In this document: piece after piece, positions 24,878 to 33,481 of the stretch
Position numbering within the stretch: position 1 is the stretch's first letter
Layout: the number at the start of each line of letters is the position of its first letter
Assembly (NCBI RefSeq): GCF_023238445.1
Contig: NZ_CP096658.1
Span: 2,418,001-2,482,000 of the forward strand
DNA length: 64,000 bases
Direction of reading: 5' to 3'
Source of the DNA: Halorussus gelatinilyticus
GTDB lineage: Archaea; Halobacteriota; Halobacteria; Halobacteriales; Haladaptataceae
Translations under genes and position numbers: made by a program
The notes under the pieces: model-generated
Told to the model about the DNA's origin: nothing
The model's input: only the letters and a program-made list of their open reading frames with translations
Database searches by the model: none

Positions 24878-25103
24878 GTTGCAGTCCGAGAATCCGTCCG
24901 AAGTCCGGAAAATCCTTTCGGCATCGGACCGCCGGAATCCCCCGAGAGAAGAGGAAAATTCTGTGACAACTACCGGCAATTTTCGGGGTGTACTTCAAAT
25001 CACGTAACAACTGGTGGTACAACTGCCGGATACGTCGTGGAAACTCCGACCAAGTGAGGAAGGATTAAATACCATCGTGACAAATCGCAGGGTGTCAGAG
25101 TCT

Positions 25104-25460
25104 ATGTCAGAGGCACAGACACTCACAGAGACGAGTACCGCACGCAACCTCACCGCCTTCCAGAAGAATATCCTGACCATCCTCTCCGAAGAGCCGATGT
25201 ACGGACTCGCCATCAAGCGCGAGTTGGAGGACTACTACGGTGAGGAAGTGAACCACGGTCGCCTGTACCCCAACCTCGACACCCTCGTCGAGAAGGGCTA
25301 CGTGGAGAAGAGCGAACTCGACAAGCGGACCAACCAGTACGAACTGACCGACGAGGGCCTCGCGGTCGTCGTCGACCTGCTCCAGTGGACGCTCTCGAAG
25401 TTCGTCACGGACGACGAGCGCGGCGAACAGATTCGGGACCTCGTCGCGGACAACGAGTAA
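25104..25460 (+). CDS. PadR-family transcriptional regulator
   Basis: A 118-residue winged-helix protein: FQKNILTILSEEPMYGLAIKRELEDYYGEEVNHGRLYPNLDTLVEKGYVEKSE is the PadR recognition region and the C-terminal helix (LLQWTLSKFVTDDERGEQIRDLV) is for dimerisation. Haloarchaeal relatives are common small repressors. The ATG at 25104 follows an ATTAAATAC box at about -35. It stands divergent from ppa with 226 bases between and could regulate itself or ppa, but no clear palindrome decides this. Confidence 0.88.
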   Translation: MSEAQTLTETSTARNLTAFQKNILTILSEEPMYGLAIKRELEDYYGEEVNHGRLYPNLDTLVEKGYVEKSELDKRTNQYELTDEGLAVVVDLLQWTLSKFVTDDERGEQIRDLVADNE

Positions 25461-25484
25461 GCGACCCGTTCCCCCGACGGGTGA

Positions 25485-26078
25485 CTACTCGTCGGCGACT
25501 TCGAAGACGAGTTCGAGCGACTCTTCGACGGCTGCGCGCTGTTTTTCGGTCGGCCACGCGTTTCGCGGGAAGTACTCCGAGCAGAACTCTTCGACCTCGC
25601 CGGTAGTCGCCGACTCGACCGGCCGCGCGTAGTGGTTGCCCATGAAGTCGGCGAACGCCGCGGCGTTATCGCCGTGAACGTCGCCGTACTCGTCGCGGAC
25701 CCGAGCCGCGACCTCGCGGTTGTGCTCCTCGACCGACTCCCACTCGTCGGGGTCGCCCGGTCCCGACAGCGAGACTTCGACCGCGCGTCCCGTGTCCTCG
25801 ATGCGGTCAGTCCGAATCACGCCGTCTTCGAGCCATTCGTCGGGGTGGAGGACGAGCGTCTCGCCGGTGTCCTCCTCGCGGACCCGCGCTCGGAAGTCGT
25901 GGGGGTCGAGGAGTTCGCTTCGCTCCTCGCGGTAGGCCTCGGCCTCCGCGTCGTCCACGGCGTCGTGCGCGAGACGCGTCAGGCGCTCGGCGCGCTCGAC
26001 GGTCTCTCGGGACAGTTCGCCGTCGGCCGGTTCGTCGTCGTTCTCGATGACGTCGTCAGAAGGGTGAGTCTCAGGCAT
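25485..26078 (-). CDS. RnhA-operon protein (DUF7108-type)
   Basis: A 197-residue acidic haloarchaeal protein, older annotation 'rnhA operon protein'. It has helical RETVERAERLTRLAHDAVDDAEAEAYREER and a C-terminal FCSEYFPRNAWPTEKQRAAVEESL. No catalytic motif is evident. Its ATG overlaps the end of rnhA by eight bases, so the two proteins are made from one mRNA and may act together on RNA or DNA (inference). Confidence 0.78.
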   Translation of the reverse strand: MPETHPSDDVIENDDEPADGELSRETVERAERLTRLAHDAVDDAEAEAYREERSELLDPHDFRARVREEDTGETLVLHPDEWLEDGVIRTDRIEDTGRAVEVSLSGPGDPDEWESVEEHNREVAARVRDEYGDVHGDNAAAFADFMGNHYARPVESATTGEVEEFCSEYFPRNAWPTEKQRAAVEESLELVFEVADE

Positions 26079-26664
26079 CGTCGAGGGCCTCGTTAGCCAG
26101 TTTGTCGGCGCGTTCGTTTATCTCTCTCGGGACGTGACTCAACTCCCAGTCGTCGAACTCCGTGAGGAGTTCCCGGACGGTCACGCGGCGCTCGCGCAGT
26201 TCCGGGTCGTTGGTGTTCCACGCACCCGTGACCTGCTTGACGATGAGTTGGGAGTCGCCTTTCACCTCGACGGTGTCGAAGCCGTAGTCGCGGGCCGCCC
26301 GGAGGACGCGAATCAGCGCCTCGTACTCGGCTTGATTGTTCGTCGCGCGCCCGATGGTCCCGCTTCCCTCAGCCGCGATACCGTCGCTGGTGACGACGAC
26401 CCAACCGACCGACGCCGGGCCGGGGTTGCCCCTGCTCGCGCCGTCGAAGTAGAGGTAGGCGTGGCCGCCGGCGTCGCGCAGGAGCGCCTCGATGTCCTGC
26501 GGGTTCGCGCCCTGCACGACGACTTTGTCCTCGTAGGCGACCGCGTTGGCGTCGCCGTACGTCGCGCGCCACTCCTCGTGGTCGGAGTTGCCCGCCGACA
26601 CCTCCGCACCCGCTTCGACCAGTTTCTCCCGCGCAGCGTCCACGTCGCACTCGATGACGGGCAT
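26071..26664 (-). CDS. rnhA: Ribonuclease HI
   Basis: A 197-residue type 1 RNase H. The catalytic acids are visible: Asp in YLYFDGASRGNPGP, Glu in NNQAEYEALIRV, Asp in VEVKGDSQLIVKQV and Asp in NERADKLANEAL. An N-terminal domain of about 65 residues (MPVIECDVDAAREKL onward) precedes the RNase H fold and is typical of haloarchaeal versions. It removes RNA from RNA-DNA hybrids. It is translationally coupled to the DUF7108-type gene. Confidence 0.92.
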   Translation of the reverse strand: MPVIECDVDAAREKLVEAGAEVSAGNSDHEEWRATYGDANAVAYEDKVVVQGANPQDIEALLRDAGGHAYLYFDGASRGNPGPASVGWVVVTSDGIAAEGSGTIGRATNNQAEYEALIRVLRAARDYGFDTVEVKGDSQLIVKQVTGAWNTNDPELRERRVTVRELLTEFDDWELSHVPREINERADKLANEALDDA

Positions 26665-26839
26665 GCTCGTTGGTCCTCGATTCCCGCATAAACGCTTTCC
26701 GATGGCGGTTCGTCGGAGTCGTTTTATCCATCGGCCGGATTCGGAACGAACGGCGCGCGTGGCCCATTCTGACCTCTGAGAAACCAGCCATTACCGGCCA
26801 AGGGTTTAAGTGCGTCGACACTACTACTATAAAAGTGCG

Positions 26840-27805
26840 ATGACACGGTCCACTCGCCAGCGGGAGCGCCAAGCCGAGGCGGAGCAAACGGAGGACGAGT
26901 CAGAGGGTGTACGGGAATGTCCCGAATGCAGCTCTGATAACCTCGTCAAGAGTTCCGACAGGGCGGAACTTGTGTGTGACGACTGCGGCCTCGTCGTCGA
27001 GGAAGAGCAGATCGACCCCGGTCCTGAGTGGCGCGCGTTCAACCACCAGGAACGCCAAGAGAAGTCGCGCGTCGGTGCCCCGACCACGCAGACGATGCAC
27101 GACAAGGGCCTGACGACGACTATCGACTGGAAGGACAAGGACGCGTACGGTCGGTCCATCTCCTCGAAGAAGCGAAGCCAGATGCATCGCCTGCGCAAGT
27201 GGCAGGAGCGCATCCGCACGAAGGACGCGGGTGAACGCAACCTCCAGTTCGCACTCAGCGAAATCGACCGCATGGCCTCGGCGCTCGGCGTCCCGCGGTC
27301 GGTCCGGGAGGTAGCCAGCGTCATCTACCGACGCGCGCTGAAGGAGGACCTCATCCGGGGGCGTTCCATCGAGGGCGTCGCCACCTCCGCGCTCTACGCC
27401 GCCTGTCGAAAGGAGGGCATCCCGCGAAGCCTCGAAGAAATCTCGGAGGTATCGCGCGTCGAACGAAAAGAAATCGGTCGGACCTACCGTTACATCTCCC
27501 AAGAACTCGGCTTGGAGATGAAACCGGTGGACCCGAAGAAGTACGTCCCGCGGTTCTGTTCCGAACTCGAACTCAGCGAAGAAGTCCAGACGAAGGCCAA
27601 CGAAATCATCGAGACCACCGCCGAGGAAGGTCTGCTCTCGGGCAAGTCGCCCACGGGGTACGCGGCCGCGGCCATCTACGCCGCGTCGCTACTCTGTAAC
27701 GAGAAGAAGACCCAGCGCGAAGTGGCCGACGTGGCGCAGGTGACTGAAGTCACCATCCGTAACCGGTATCAGGAACAGATCGAGGCGATGGGCATCCACA
27801 GCTAA
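26840..27805 (+). CDS. tfb: Transcription initiation factor IIB
   Basis: A 321-residue TFB. The N-terminal zinc ribbon is CPEC...CDDCG (about residues 28-50), followed by the B-reader/linker and two cyclin-fold repeats ([26 protein letters not shown] and [25 protein letters not shown]), ending in a helix-turn-helix [19 protein letters not shown] that contacts the BRE. Haloarchaea carry several TFBs; this one has the full-length layout. ATG at 26840 lies about 32 bases after a TTTAAG box; a second TATAAAAG-like string lies only 8-15 bases upstream. Confidence 0.95.
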   Translation: MTRSTRQRERQAEAEQTEDESEGVRECPECSSDNLVKSSDRAELVCDDCGLVVEEEQIDPGPEWRAFNHQERQEKSRVGAPTTQTMHDKGLTTTIDWKDKDAYGRSISSKKRSQMHRLRKWQERIRTKDAGERNLQFALSEIDRMASALGVPRSVREVASVIYRRALKEDLIRGRSIEGVATSALYAACRKEGIPRSLEEISEVSRVERKEIGRTYRYISQELGLEMKPVDPKKYVPRFCSELELSEEVQTKANEIIETTAEEGLLSGKSPTGYAAAAIYAASLLCNEKKTQREVADVAQVTEVTIRNRYQEQIEAMGIHS

Positions 27806-28261
27806 CGTCTCGACGTTTCGACCGACACCTCGCGGTTTCGGCGACTGGTGGTGTGCACTACCAACCGCCTCGATATTTTCTTGGATAATGTATTCGGTCA
27901 GTAGCAGCGGCTGTCAGATGCTTAGGAGCGGCTACAGTTGGGCCAACTGAAGGACCGAGCTATCGTCGGAACCGGGAGGACCGTAGACCGAACGGTACTG
28001 CAGCCCGTCCGTCACCGTAGACTGCACTGCGGCGCAAACCTCACGAGACCGTAACTGCGCCACAGACTACACCCCATGCCTCGCGTCTTCCTGCTTGCGT
28101 TCGGGCTCGCGCAGTTCTGCGCGAGCGCGAACGCGGCGCATCCCGTCGGCTGGTTCCCGAGCACATCCCGTGGCTCGTCGCACCGAGCGCGTCCGCGAAT
28201 CCGATTTCTCCGCCCGCCCTCCACCCGGAGGTTCAAATACGAGACCGAGACCAACCCCGGC

Positions 28262-28390
28262 CATGCTCTGACCATCGCCGCGGGCCAGCCAAGCGAAACG
28301 GTGGTTCGACTGGCCCGCGTCGGACGGAACTACCTGCAAGCCCCTCTCCAGAACGACCGCAACAGCCGACGGTCTACCGCGAGCGAGTAA
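28262..28390 (+). ncRNA. Candidate small structured RNA upstream of nreA
   Basis: A TTCAAATAC box at 28232-28240 would start transcription near 28262, where the only ATG is followed after one codon by TGA. A ten-base perfect stem (28279-28288 with 28310-28319) encloses a 21-base loop with further CCA/TGG pairing; a weaker GTCGG/CCGAC helix follows (28319-28323 with 28366-28370). The same GGTTCAAAT box recurs before nreA. There is no known-family match that I can recognise. Alternatively this is only a long nreA leader. Confidence 0.35.
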
Positions 28391-28405
28391 GGTTCAAATC
28401 GCTCG
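28380..28405. promoter_or_regulatory. Inverted repeat flanking the nreA TATA box
   Basis: CGAGCGA (28380-28386) and TCGCTCG (28399-28405) surround the TTCAAA box that lies about 30 bases before the nreA ATG. A bound protein would block TBP, so this is a plausible operator. Confidence 0.5.
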
Positions 28406-28423
28406 GGACCCAAGGAGCGACGA

Positions 28424-29683
28424 ATGCGTCTCGACGAGTACATCGAGGGACTCGGCCCGGACGAGGCCGACCGCAAGCGCCGACTCGCCGAGGAGAAGTC
28501 CTACGAGATTCTCGACTACGTCGAGCAGGTCGAGGACCGCTTCTCCGAGGTCACGCAGGGCGACTCGCTGTTCGGCAGCACCTCGCCCTCGGTGTTCGTC
28601 GGACGGTCGAACTACCCCAACGTCTCGACCGGCATCCTCTCGCCGGTCGGCGAGGAAGAGCGCGCGGCCGACTTCGCCACGAGTAGCGAGTGGTACGAGC
28701 AAGGACTGGACATCGACAACGTCCTGCAGTACCGGACCGGCCTGCTGAACTCCAACCACGCCGCGGACGTAGACGACGTGAGCGACGCGTGGGACGGGTT
28801 CGTCGGCACCCAACGCGAGGTCGCCATCGCCGACCGGCCGGTAGACGTGGAAATCGGCCTCTCGAACTCGCTGGAACTGGACTTGGACGTGGACGACGTG
28901 ACGACGCCGACCGGTCCCTCGGCACGCGCGACCTCGGCGGACCTCGCGGAGAACCCCCACGTCCCGCGCCCCGTCAAGAAGACGCTCGAAGACGACGACT
29001 GGCAGGCGCAGGGCGCGATGACCTACCTCTACCGCCGGGGTTTCGACGTCTACGACATCAACGACATCCTCTCGGCGGGCGCGCTCGGCCGCGGCCAGAA
29101 CCGGCGTCTCGTCCCGACGCGGTGGTCCATCACCGCGGTAGACGACACCATCGGTCAGTTCCTCCGGGGACAGATTCGGACCGAGCAGAGCATCGACGAG
29201 ACGCAGGTCTGGGTCAACGAGTACATGGGCAATCGCTACTGGGTGATTCTGACGCCCGGCCAGTGGGAGTACGAACTCGTGGAGATGAAGACGCCCGGCA
29301 GCATCTGGAATCAGGACCCGACCGGCGATACGTGGATGGGCAGCGCCCACGAGGGCTACGAAGGCCGAACCGGATATGTGGACGAAACCGCCGGAGCGTA
29401 CTACGCGTCCCGACTCGCGGTCCTCGAACACCTCGAATCCGTGGGCCGGCAGGCCAAGTGTCTCGTCCTCCGGGAGGTCTCGGACGACTACTGGGCACCG
29501 GTCGGCGTCTGGCAGATACGCGAGAGCGTGCGCAACGCCTTCGAGGGTGAGTTCGGCGAGGCCGAGACGTTCCACGGTGCGGTCCGAGAAATCGCGCCAC
29601 AGCTCCCGGTCTCGCTCGCGTCTCTCCGGCGCAAGTCCCACATGCTCTCGGGCCTGCAGGCGAACCTTGCGAACTTCTCCTGA
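28424..29683 (+). CDS. nreA: DNA repair protein NreA
   Basis: A 419-residue archaeal Nre-family protein, starting MRLDEYIEGLGPDEADRKRRLAEEKSYEILDY and carrying PSVFVGRSNYPNVSTG and TGLLNSNHAADV, the conserved Nre core. The C-terminus SGLQANLANFS is a PCNA-interacting-peptide-like motif (Gln-x-x-Leu-x-x-Phe), known to be functional in Haloferax NreA, where the protein acts in DNA repair after mitomycin damage. Here the last aromatic of the motif is replaced by Ser. TATA TTCAAA is about 30 bases upstream, framed by an inverted repeat. The small TatA-like gene follows on the same strand. Confidence 0.9.
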   Translation: MRLDEYIEGLGPDEADRKRRLAEEKSYEILDYVEQVEDRFSEVTQGDSLFGSTSPSVFVGRSNYPNVSTGILSPVGEEERAADFATSSEWYEQGLDIDNVLQYRTGLLNSNHAADVDDVSDAWDGFVGTQREVAIADRPVDVEIGLSNSLELDLDVDDVTTPTGPSARATSADLAENPHVPRPVKKTLEDDDWQAQGAMTYLYRRGFDVYDINDILSAGALGRGQNRRLVPTRWSITAVDDTIGQFLRGQIRTEQSIDETQVWVNEYMGNRYWVILTPGQWEYELVEMKTPGSIWNQDPTGDTWMGSAHEGYEGRTGYVDETAGAYYASRLAVLEHLESVGRQAKCLVLREVSDDYWAPVGVWQIRESVRNAFEGEFGEAETFHGAVREIAPQLPVSLASLRRKSHMLSGLQANLANFS

Positions 29684-29737
29684 CTCGGCGGGACTCGCGT
29701 GAGAAGACTTATTCCGCTTCTGGGACATGCTTCGTCT

Positions 29738-29962
29738 ATGGTTCCCCTCCAAGTCGGTATCCCCGGCGGAATAGAACTGTTCGTCATCTTCATTCTCGCA
29801 ATCCTGCTGTTCGGCGTTCCGATAGTTCTCATCGCCGGCGGTCTCTACCTCTACCGACAGACCCAGTCCGACCGACCCGCGAGCGAGGAACTCGAATCGC
29901 TCCGGCGCGAAGTCGAGCGACTCCGCGAGGAGATAAACCAGTTGGACGACGAAGAGAAGTAG
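29738..29962 (+). CDS. Small TatA-like membrane protein
   Basis: A 74-residue protein: MVPLQVGIPGGIELFVIFIL starts like haloarchaeal TatA proteins, then the membrane helix continues for about 30 residues (long for TatA) and the protein ends in a charged coiled-coil helix (EELESLRREVERLREEINQLDDEE). The TatA amphipathic FGxxKLP hinge is missing, so a role in twin-arginine export is doubtful. ATG at 29738 is chosen because the family start MVPLQVG follows. It lies 54 bases after nreA. Confidence 0.7.
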   Translation: MVPLQVGIPGGIELFVIFILAILLFGVPIVLIAGGLYLYRQTQSDRPASEELESLRREVERLREEINQLDDEEK

Positions 29963-30004
29963 CATCGGACGATGAAGGGAAGTCGGTCGAAAGGACGGTA
30001 ACAG

Positions 30005-30454
30005 TCAGGCCGCGTCGAGGTTCGCCCACGCCTCGTCCACGAACTCGCCGGTCTCGCTCACGATGTCCTCCCACTCCTCGTCGTCGGGTGCCATTCCGGC
30101 GAGTCGCGCGACCTTCATGATGCTGACGTGGTAGACGGTCTGGCGGCCGGGTTCTTCCTGCCAGACCACCACGTTACACGGGAACAGCGCGCCGATTCGG
30201 TTGTCGCTGGCGTCGAGCGCGCGGTCGGCCATGTTCGGGTTGCACGCGCCCAGCACGTAGTAGTGGTCGCGGCCCGCACCGATCTTCTCGTTCAGCATGT
30301 CGGAGGCCGAGAACTCGGTGGCGACGCCGAATCCGGCGTCAGTGAACGCCTCGCGGACGTGTTCGACCGCTTCCTCGTGGTCCATCTCCAGCGTCGCGCG
30401 CTTCTCGCCGACGTCTTCGCCGTCGAGTGCCGTGGGGTCGATCGGAAGAGTCAT
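30005..30454 (-). CDS. DUF302 domain protein
   Basis: A 149-residue protein of the DUF302 family: EAVEHVREAFTDAGFGVATEF, NEKIGAGRDHYYVLGACNPNMADRAL and IGALFPCNVVVWQEE are the typical blocks. The fold is known structurally but its biochemical role is unclear; two conserved Cys (GAC and FPC) are present. It is a single gene converging with the TatA-like gene. Confidence 0.88.
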   Translation of the reverse strand: MTLPIDPTALDGEDVGEKRATLEMDHEEAVEHVREAFTDAGFGVATEFSASDMLNEKIGAGRDHYYVLGACNPNMADRALDASDNRIGALFPCNVVVWQEEPGRQTVYHVSIMKVARLAGMAPDDEEWEDIVSETGEFVDEAWANLDAA

Positions 30455-30539
30455 GCAAGGCTCCTTGGTCGCCGAGCGTGAAAAGTGCGACCATCGCGGC
30501 TATCGGTGCGGAAGAGACCGAGCGCGTCGGGACGCCGAG

Positions 30540-31220
30540 TCAGAGCGGAATCGGGAGCCACTGGAACCACCGAACGACGCGCTCGGGGGCCAATAGCGGC
30601 GGGTGCAGGACGAGCCAGTCCAGCAGCCCCAGTCCGACGCCGTGGGCGACGACCGACGGCAGGATGGAGTTGCTCTTGTAATCGACCGCGCCGAACAGCA
30701 CGTCGGTCGGTCCCGACAGCGCGAGTTCGATAGGCGGCTTGTAGAGGTGGTGGAAGGCGTACACCACCGGACTGATGAAGACGCTCTTGAACCCGATTTC
30801 CCGGACGCCGACACAGAGCAGGCCTCGGTAGTACGTCTCGGCGGCGAGCGCGACGACGAACTGCATCACCGCGTGCGGGAGGAACTGCGCGAGCGCGGGA
30901 CTCGTCTCCCACATCGGGTAGTACGCCCGAATCGTCGGGAGAGACGACCCGACGACGTAGAACGGCAGGACGAAAAGCGAGAGCAGGACCGTGTTGCGAA
31001 CCACGGTGCGATCCACGCGATATCCGAGGTGGCGACCGTGTCGGACCGCCAGCGCGAGCGGTGCGAGGATGTAGACGAGCGTGTCTCGGACGAGTCGCTC
31101 GTTCAGTCCACCCACGTCCCAGCTCATCCAGACGACGGTCAGGACGGCACCTGCCAACAGCGCGCGCTGGACCCAACTCAGCCGGGCGACGCCCCGGCGG
31201 ACCGACCGAGCGACCGACAC
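30540..31220 (-). CDS. CPBP-family intramembrane protease-like protein
   Basis: A 226-residue protein with about six to seven hydrophobic helices. The CPBP/Abi motifs are recognisable: AETYYRGLL (the Glu-x3-Arg motif), YAFHHLYKP (F/Y-x-x-H) and VVAHGVGLGLL (His-x3). The first Glu of the usual Glu-Glu pair is Ala, which is seen in some family members but may weaken activity. GTG start at 31220 follows the DUF5789 stop by one base, so the genes form an operon. Confidence 0.78.
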   Translation of the reverse strand: MSVARSVRRGVARLSWVQRALLAGAVLTVVWMSWDVGGLNERLVRDTLVYILAPLALAVRHGRHLGYRVDRTVVRNTVLLSLFVLPFYVVGSSLPTIRAYYPMWETSPALAQFLPHAVMQFVVALAAETYYRGLLCVGVREIGFKSVFISPVVYAFHHLYKPPIELALSGPTDVLFGAVDYKSNSILPSVVAHGVGLGLLDWLVLHPPLLAPERVVRWFQWLPIPL

Positions 31221-31221
31221 G

Positions 31222-31512
31222 CTACTCGCTCGCGGTCGGAACCGGCCCCGTACCGGTCTCGGCGCGGACCAGTTCGAGGAACTCTTTGCGACTCTGGAAG
31301 TAGGTCTCGTCTACGGCGTCGAGCAGGTCCGACAGCTCGCGCGGTCCGTCAGGCGTCCGGACCGTCACGCCCGCTTCTTTCCGGAGAATCTCGCTCTTCT
31401 GGACCGGCCAGTGGAGTCTGGAAGCGACGCGGACGAGCGGCGCACCCTCGACGGGTTCGCCGTCACCGAGCTCGACGGCAGGCTCTGCTTCTTCCTCGTT
31501 GTCGTCAGCCAT
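31222..31512 (-). CDS. DUF5789 family protein
   Basis: A 96-residue acidic haloarchaeal protein: EPAVELGDGEPVEGAPLVRVASRLHWPVQKSEILRKE and ending in ETGTGPVPTASE, which I recognise as DUF5789. A small winged-helix-like fold is possible. Start ATG at 31512 (MADDNEEE). It is directly followed by the CPBP gene. No function is known. Confidence 0.8.
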   Translation of the reverse strand: MADDNEEEAEPAVELGDGEPVEGAPLVRVASRLHWPVQKSEILRKEAGVTVRTPDGPRELSDLLDAVDETYFQSRKEFLELVRAETGTGPVPTASE

Positions 31513-31614
31513 ACACCGCGATTCGAATCCCTCGGGATTAGAGTTTTCGGAACGGCCTTTTCGGACGTCTCGGAACGACGGCCGGGCGGTCGATACCACC
31601 GAACGGATAGCGAG

Positions 31615-31911
31615 TTACTCGCGGACGACGACGGAGCCGTCGCTGTAGACGGTAACCTCGTAGTCGAGAAGCGTGAATACGACGTGGCCGCTACCGCGGG
31701 GCGTACCGTTGTGGCGGTCACTGAAGAGGTTGTCGAGCGCATCGGGGTCGATTTGGTCGTAGAGCGGCGTCCCGAGTTCGGCCGGGTCGAGGTCGGCCGC
31801 GTCCGCGACGGCGTCGATGACCGCGGTACTCAGGGGCTGGTCGCGGTCGTAGGCCGCGCTCTCGGTGATTTCGTGGGTGTCGTTAGGGTCCTCGATAGCA
31901 TTCTCACTCAT
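31615..31911 (-). CDS. HalOD1 output-domain protein
   Basis: A 98-residue stand-alone HalOD1 domain (QPLSTAVIDAVADAADLDPAELGTPLYDQIDPDALDNLF, then VVFTLLDYEVTVYSDGSVVV). HalOD1 is a haloarchaeal output domain often fused to receiver or PAS domains; many genomes also carry single-domain forms like this. The 120 bases upstream are AT-rich, including GGTAAAG and TTTTTATG candidates for TATA boxes. Confidence 0.88.
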   Translation of the reverse strand: MSENAIEDPNDTHEITESAAYDRDQPLSTAVIDAVADAADLDPAELGTPLYDQIDPDALDNLFSDRHNGTPRGSGHVVFTLLDYEVTVYSDGSVVVRE

Positions 31912-32029
31912 ATATCATCTTCCTCCAGTTCGGGAAACGCTACTCGACTTTACCGCAGCAACGCATAAAAAATCACCGCAAACAATTTGAAAAAGTTATC
32001 CCGTTGTCAATACCGCGCCGGTCGCCCTC

Positions 32030-33322
32030 TCACGGCCGTTCCGCCGAGATGTTCCGAATCGCTCCCGCCAGCACGTCGATGCCGACCGGGAGCGAGTCCT
32101 CGTCCACGTCGAAGGTCGCGGTGTGGTGGCCGCCGGGGTGGTCGGTGCCGACGCCGACGTAGGCCGCTTTGCCGCCGTTCTGCTGGACGGTCCGCATCAG
32201 GTAGGTCGCGTCCTCGCTCCCGCCCAACTCGTCGCGGTGGACCACGTTCTCGACGCCCGAAGTCTCGCCGGCCACGTCGCCGACGATGGAGACGAGTTCC
32301 TCGTCGCTCTCGGCGCTCGGAGCCTCGCCGTTGGTCGTGATTTCGACCTCGCAGCCGTGCATCTCGGCCGCGGATTCGAGGACGCGCTCGGCGCGTTCTT
32401 TCATGTAGTCTTTGAGTTCGGTCGTCTCGCCGCGGACCTCGCCCTCCACGAACGCCTCCTCGGGGATGATGTTGGTCGCAGTGCCGCCGCCGACCTGTCC
32501 CGCGTTGACTCTGGTCGCGCCGTCGTCGTGGCGCGGGATGGCGTAGAGGTTCTGGACCGCGGTCGCCATCGCCTGCACCGCGTTCTCGCCCTCGTTGGGT
32601 TCCCCGCCCGCGTGGGCCGGAACGCCTTCGAACTCGGCGCGGAAGTGGCTCACCGCGAGGAAGCCGTCGAGACCCGCGACGACCTCGCCGGTCGGGTGGT
32701 CGAGACCGACGTGGGCCGCCAGGAGGTAGTCTACGTCCGCGAGGTGGTCGCTCTCGGCCATCGACTTCCCGCCGGCTATCATCTCCTCGCCCGGTTGGAA
32801 GAAGACCTTCAGGGTGCCCTCGAAGTCGCTGTCCTTGACGGCTTCGAGGACGCCGAGTCCGATGGTCGCGTGGGCGTCGTGGCCGCAGGCGTGCATCGCA
32901 CCGTCGTGTTCCGACCGGAAGCCCTCCGCGGCGGGTTCGTGGTCCTCGTCGGTCGATTCCGCGCGGAGGAGACCGTCGATGTCCACGCGGAGACCGACCG
33001 TCGGGGCGCCGTCCGTCTCGCCCTGTTCGATTACTGCCACCGCGCCGGTGTAGCCACCCTCCAGTTGCCGGAGTACGTCCTCGTCCGCGCCCGCCTCGCG
33101 GGCCTGCTCGTACCACTCGTCCAGTTCCTCGTCGTCGGGGACGGCCATGCGAGCGTCCTCGGCGATGGCGTCCGGGCCGACGTAGAGGTCGTCCACGCCG
33201 ATGCGTTCGAGTTCTTCGACGATTCGGGCGGTCGTGTAGAACTCGCGCCACGCGGGTTCGGGGTGGCGGTGGAGGTCGCGTCGAATCTCGACCAGTCGGT
33301 CTCGTTCGGCCTGTTGGCTCAT
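32030..33322 (-). CDS. M20-family amidohydrolase
   Basis: A 430-residue zinc amidohydrolase of the M20D type (aminoacylase, hippurate hydrolase or IAA-amino acid hydrolase relatives). Metal-ligand motifs: HACGHDAHAT, FFQPGEEM, and a C-terminal DHPGGHHTATFD. The dimerisation domain (VPAHAGGEPNEGENAV) is intact. ATG at 33322 (MSQQAERDRLVEIRRDLHRHPE) is the family start and has a CTTAAG box about 28 bases upstream. Divergent from the nhaC operon. Substrate is not predictable. Confidence 0.9.
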   Translation of the reverse strand: MSQQAERDRLVEIRRDLHRHPEPAWREFYTTARIVEELERIGVDDLYVGPDAIAEDARMAVPDDEELDEWYEQAREAGADEDVLRQLEGGYTGAVAVIEQGETDGAPTVGLRVDIDGLLRAESTDEDHEPAAEGFRSEHDGAMHACGHDAHATIGLGVLEAVKDSDFEGTLKVFFQPGEEMIAGGKSMAESDHLADVDYLLAAHVGLDHPTGEVVAGLDGFLAVSHFRAEFEGVPAHAGGEPNEGENAVQAMATAVQNLYAIPRHDDGATRVNAGQVGGGTATNIIPEEAFVEGEVRGETTELKDYMKERAERVLESAAEMHGCEVEITTNGEAPSAESDEELVSIVGDVAGETSGVENVVHRDELGGSEDATYLMRTVQQNGGKAAYVGVGTDHPGGHHTATFDVDEDSLPVGIDVLAGAIRNISAERP

Positions 33323-33481
33323 GTGGGGGAAGAGGGACGCGGGGTGCTTAAGTGCTGGAGGCCCGGCAAACGCGACGCGACCCCGACGTGCCGCCGCGGA
33401 AAATCGACCGACGGCTGACAGATACCGTCTGTGCGAGTGGGTGGCTTCTTGTACCCGGCCTGAATACACTCCCGAGAGAGT

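Larger units (their letters stand above)
27806..28423. other. 618-bp gene-free region with repeats and candidate RNA
   Basis: No reading frame here has protein-family features. The first 150 bases after tfb are relatively AT-rich. 28090-28150 holds a hairpin with GCTCGCGCA/TGCGCGAGC arms (28106-28127), which recurs at 52024-52045. From 28231 there is a TATA-type TTCAAATAC and a strong stem-loop (separate entries). Confidence 0.65.

Noticed and set aside
27914-27932. TTAGGAGCGGCTAC as another TTAG-N6-CTAA box
   Set aside because: One mismatch at the last base, no promoter or gene start nearby.
28378-28410. T-arm-like string GGTTCAAATC suggesting a tRNA
   Set aside because: No matching acceptor, D-arm or anticodon arm around it; it is the nreA TATA box.
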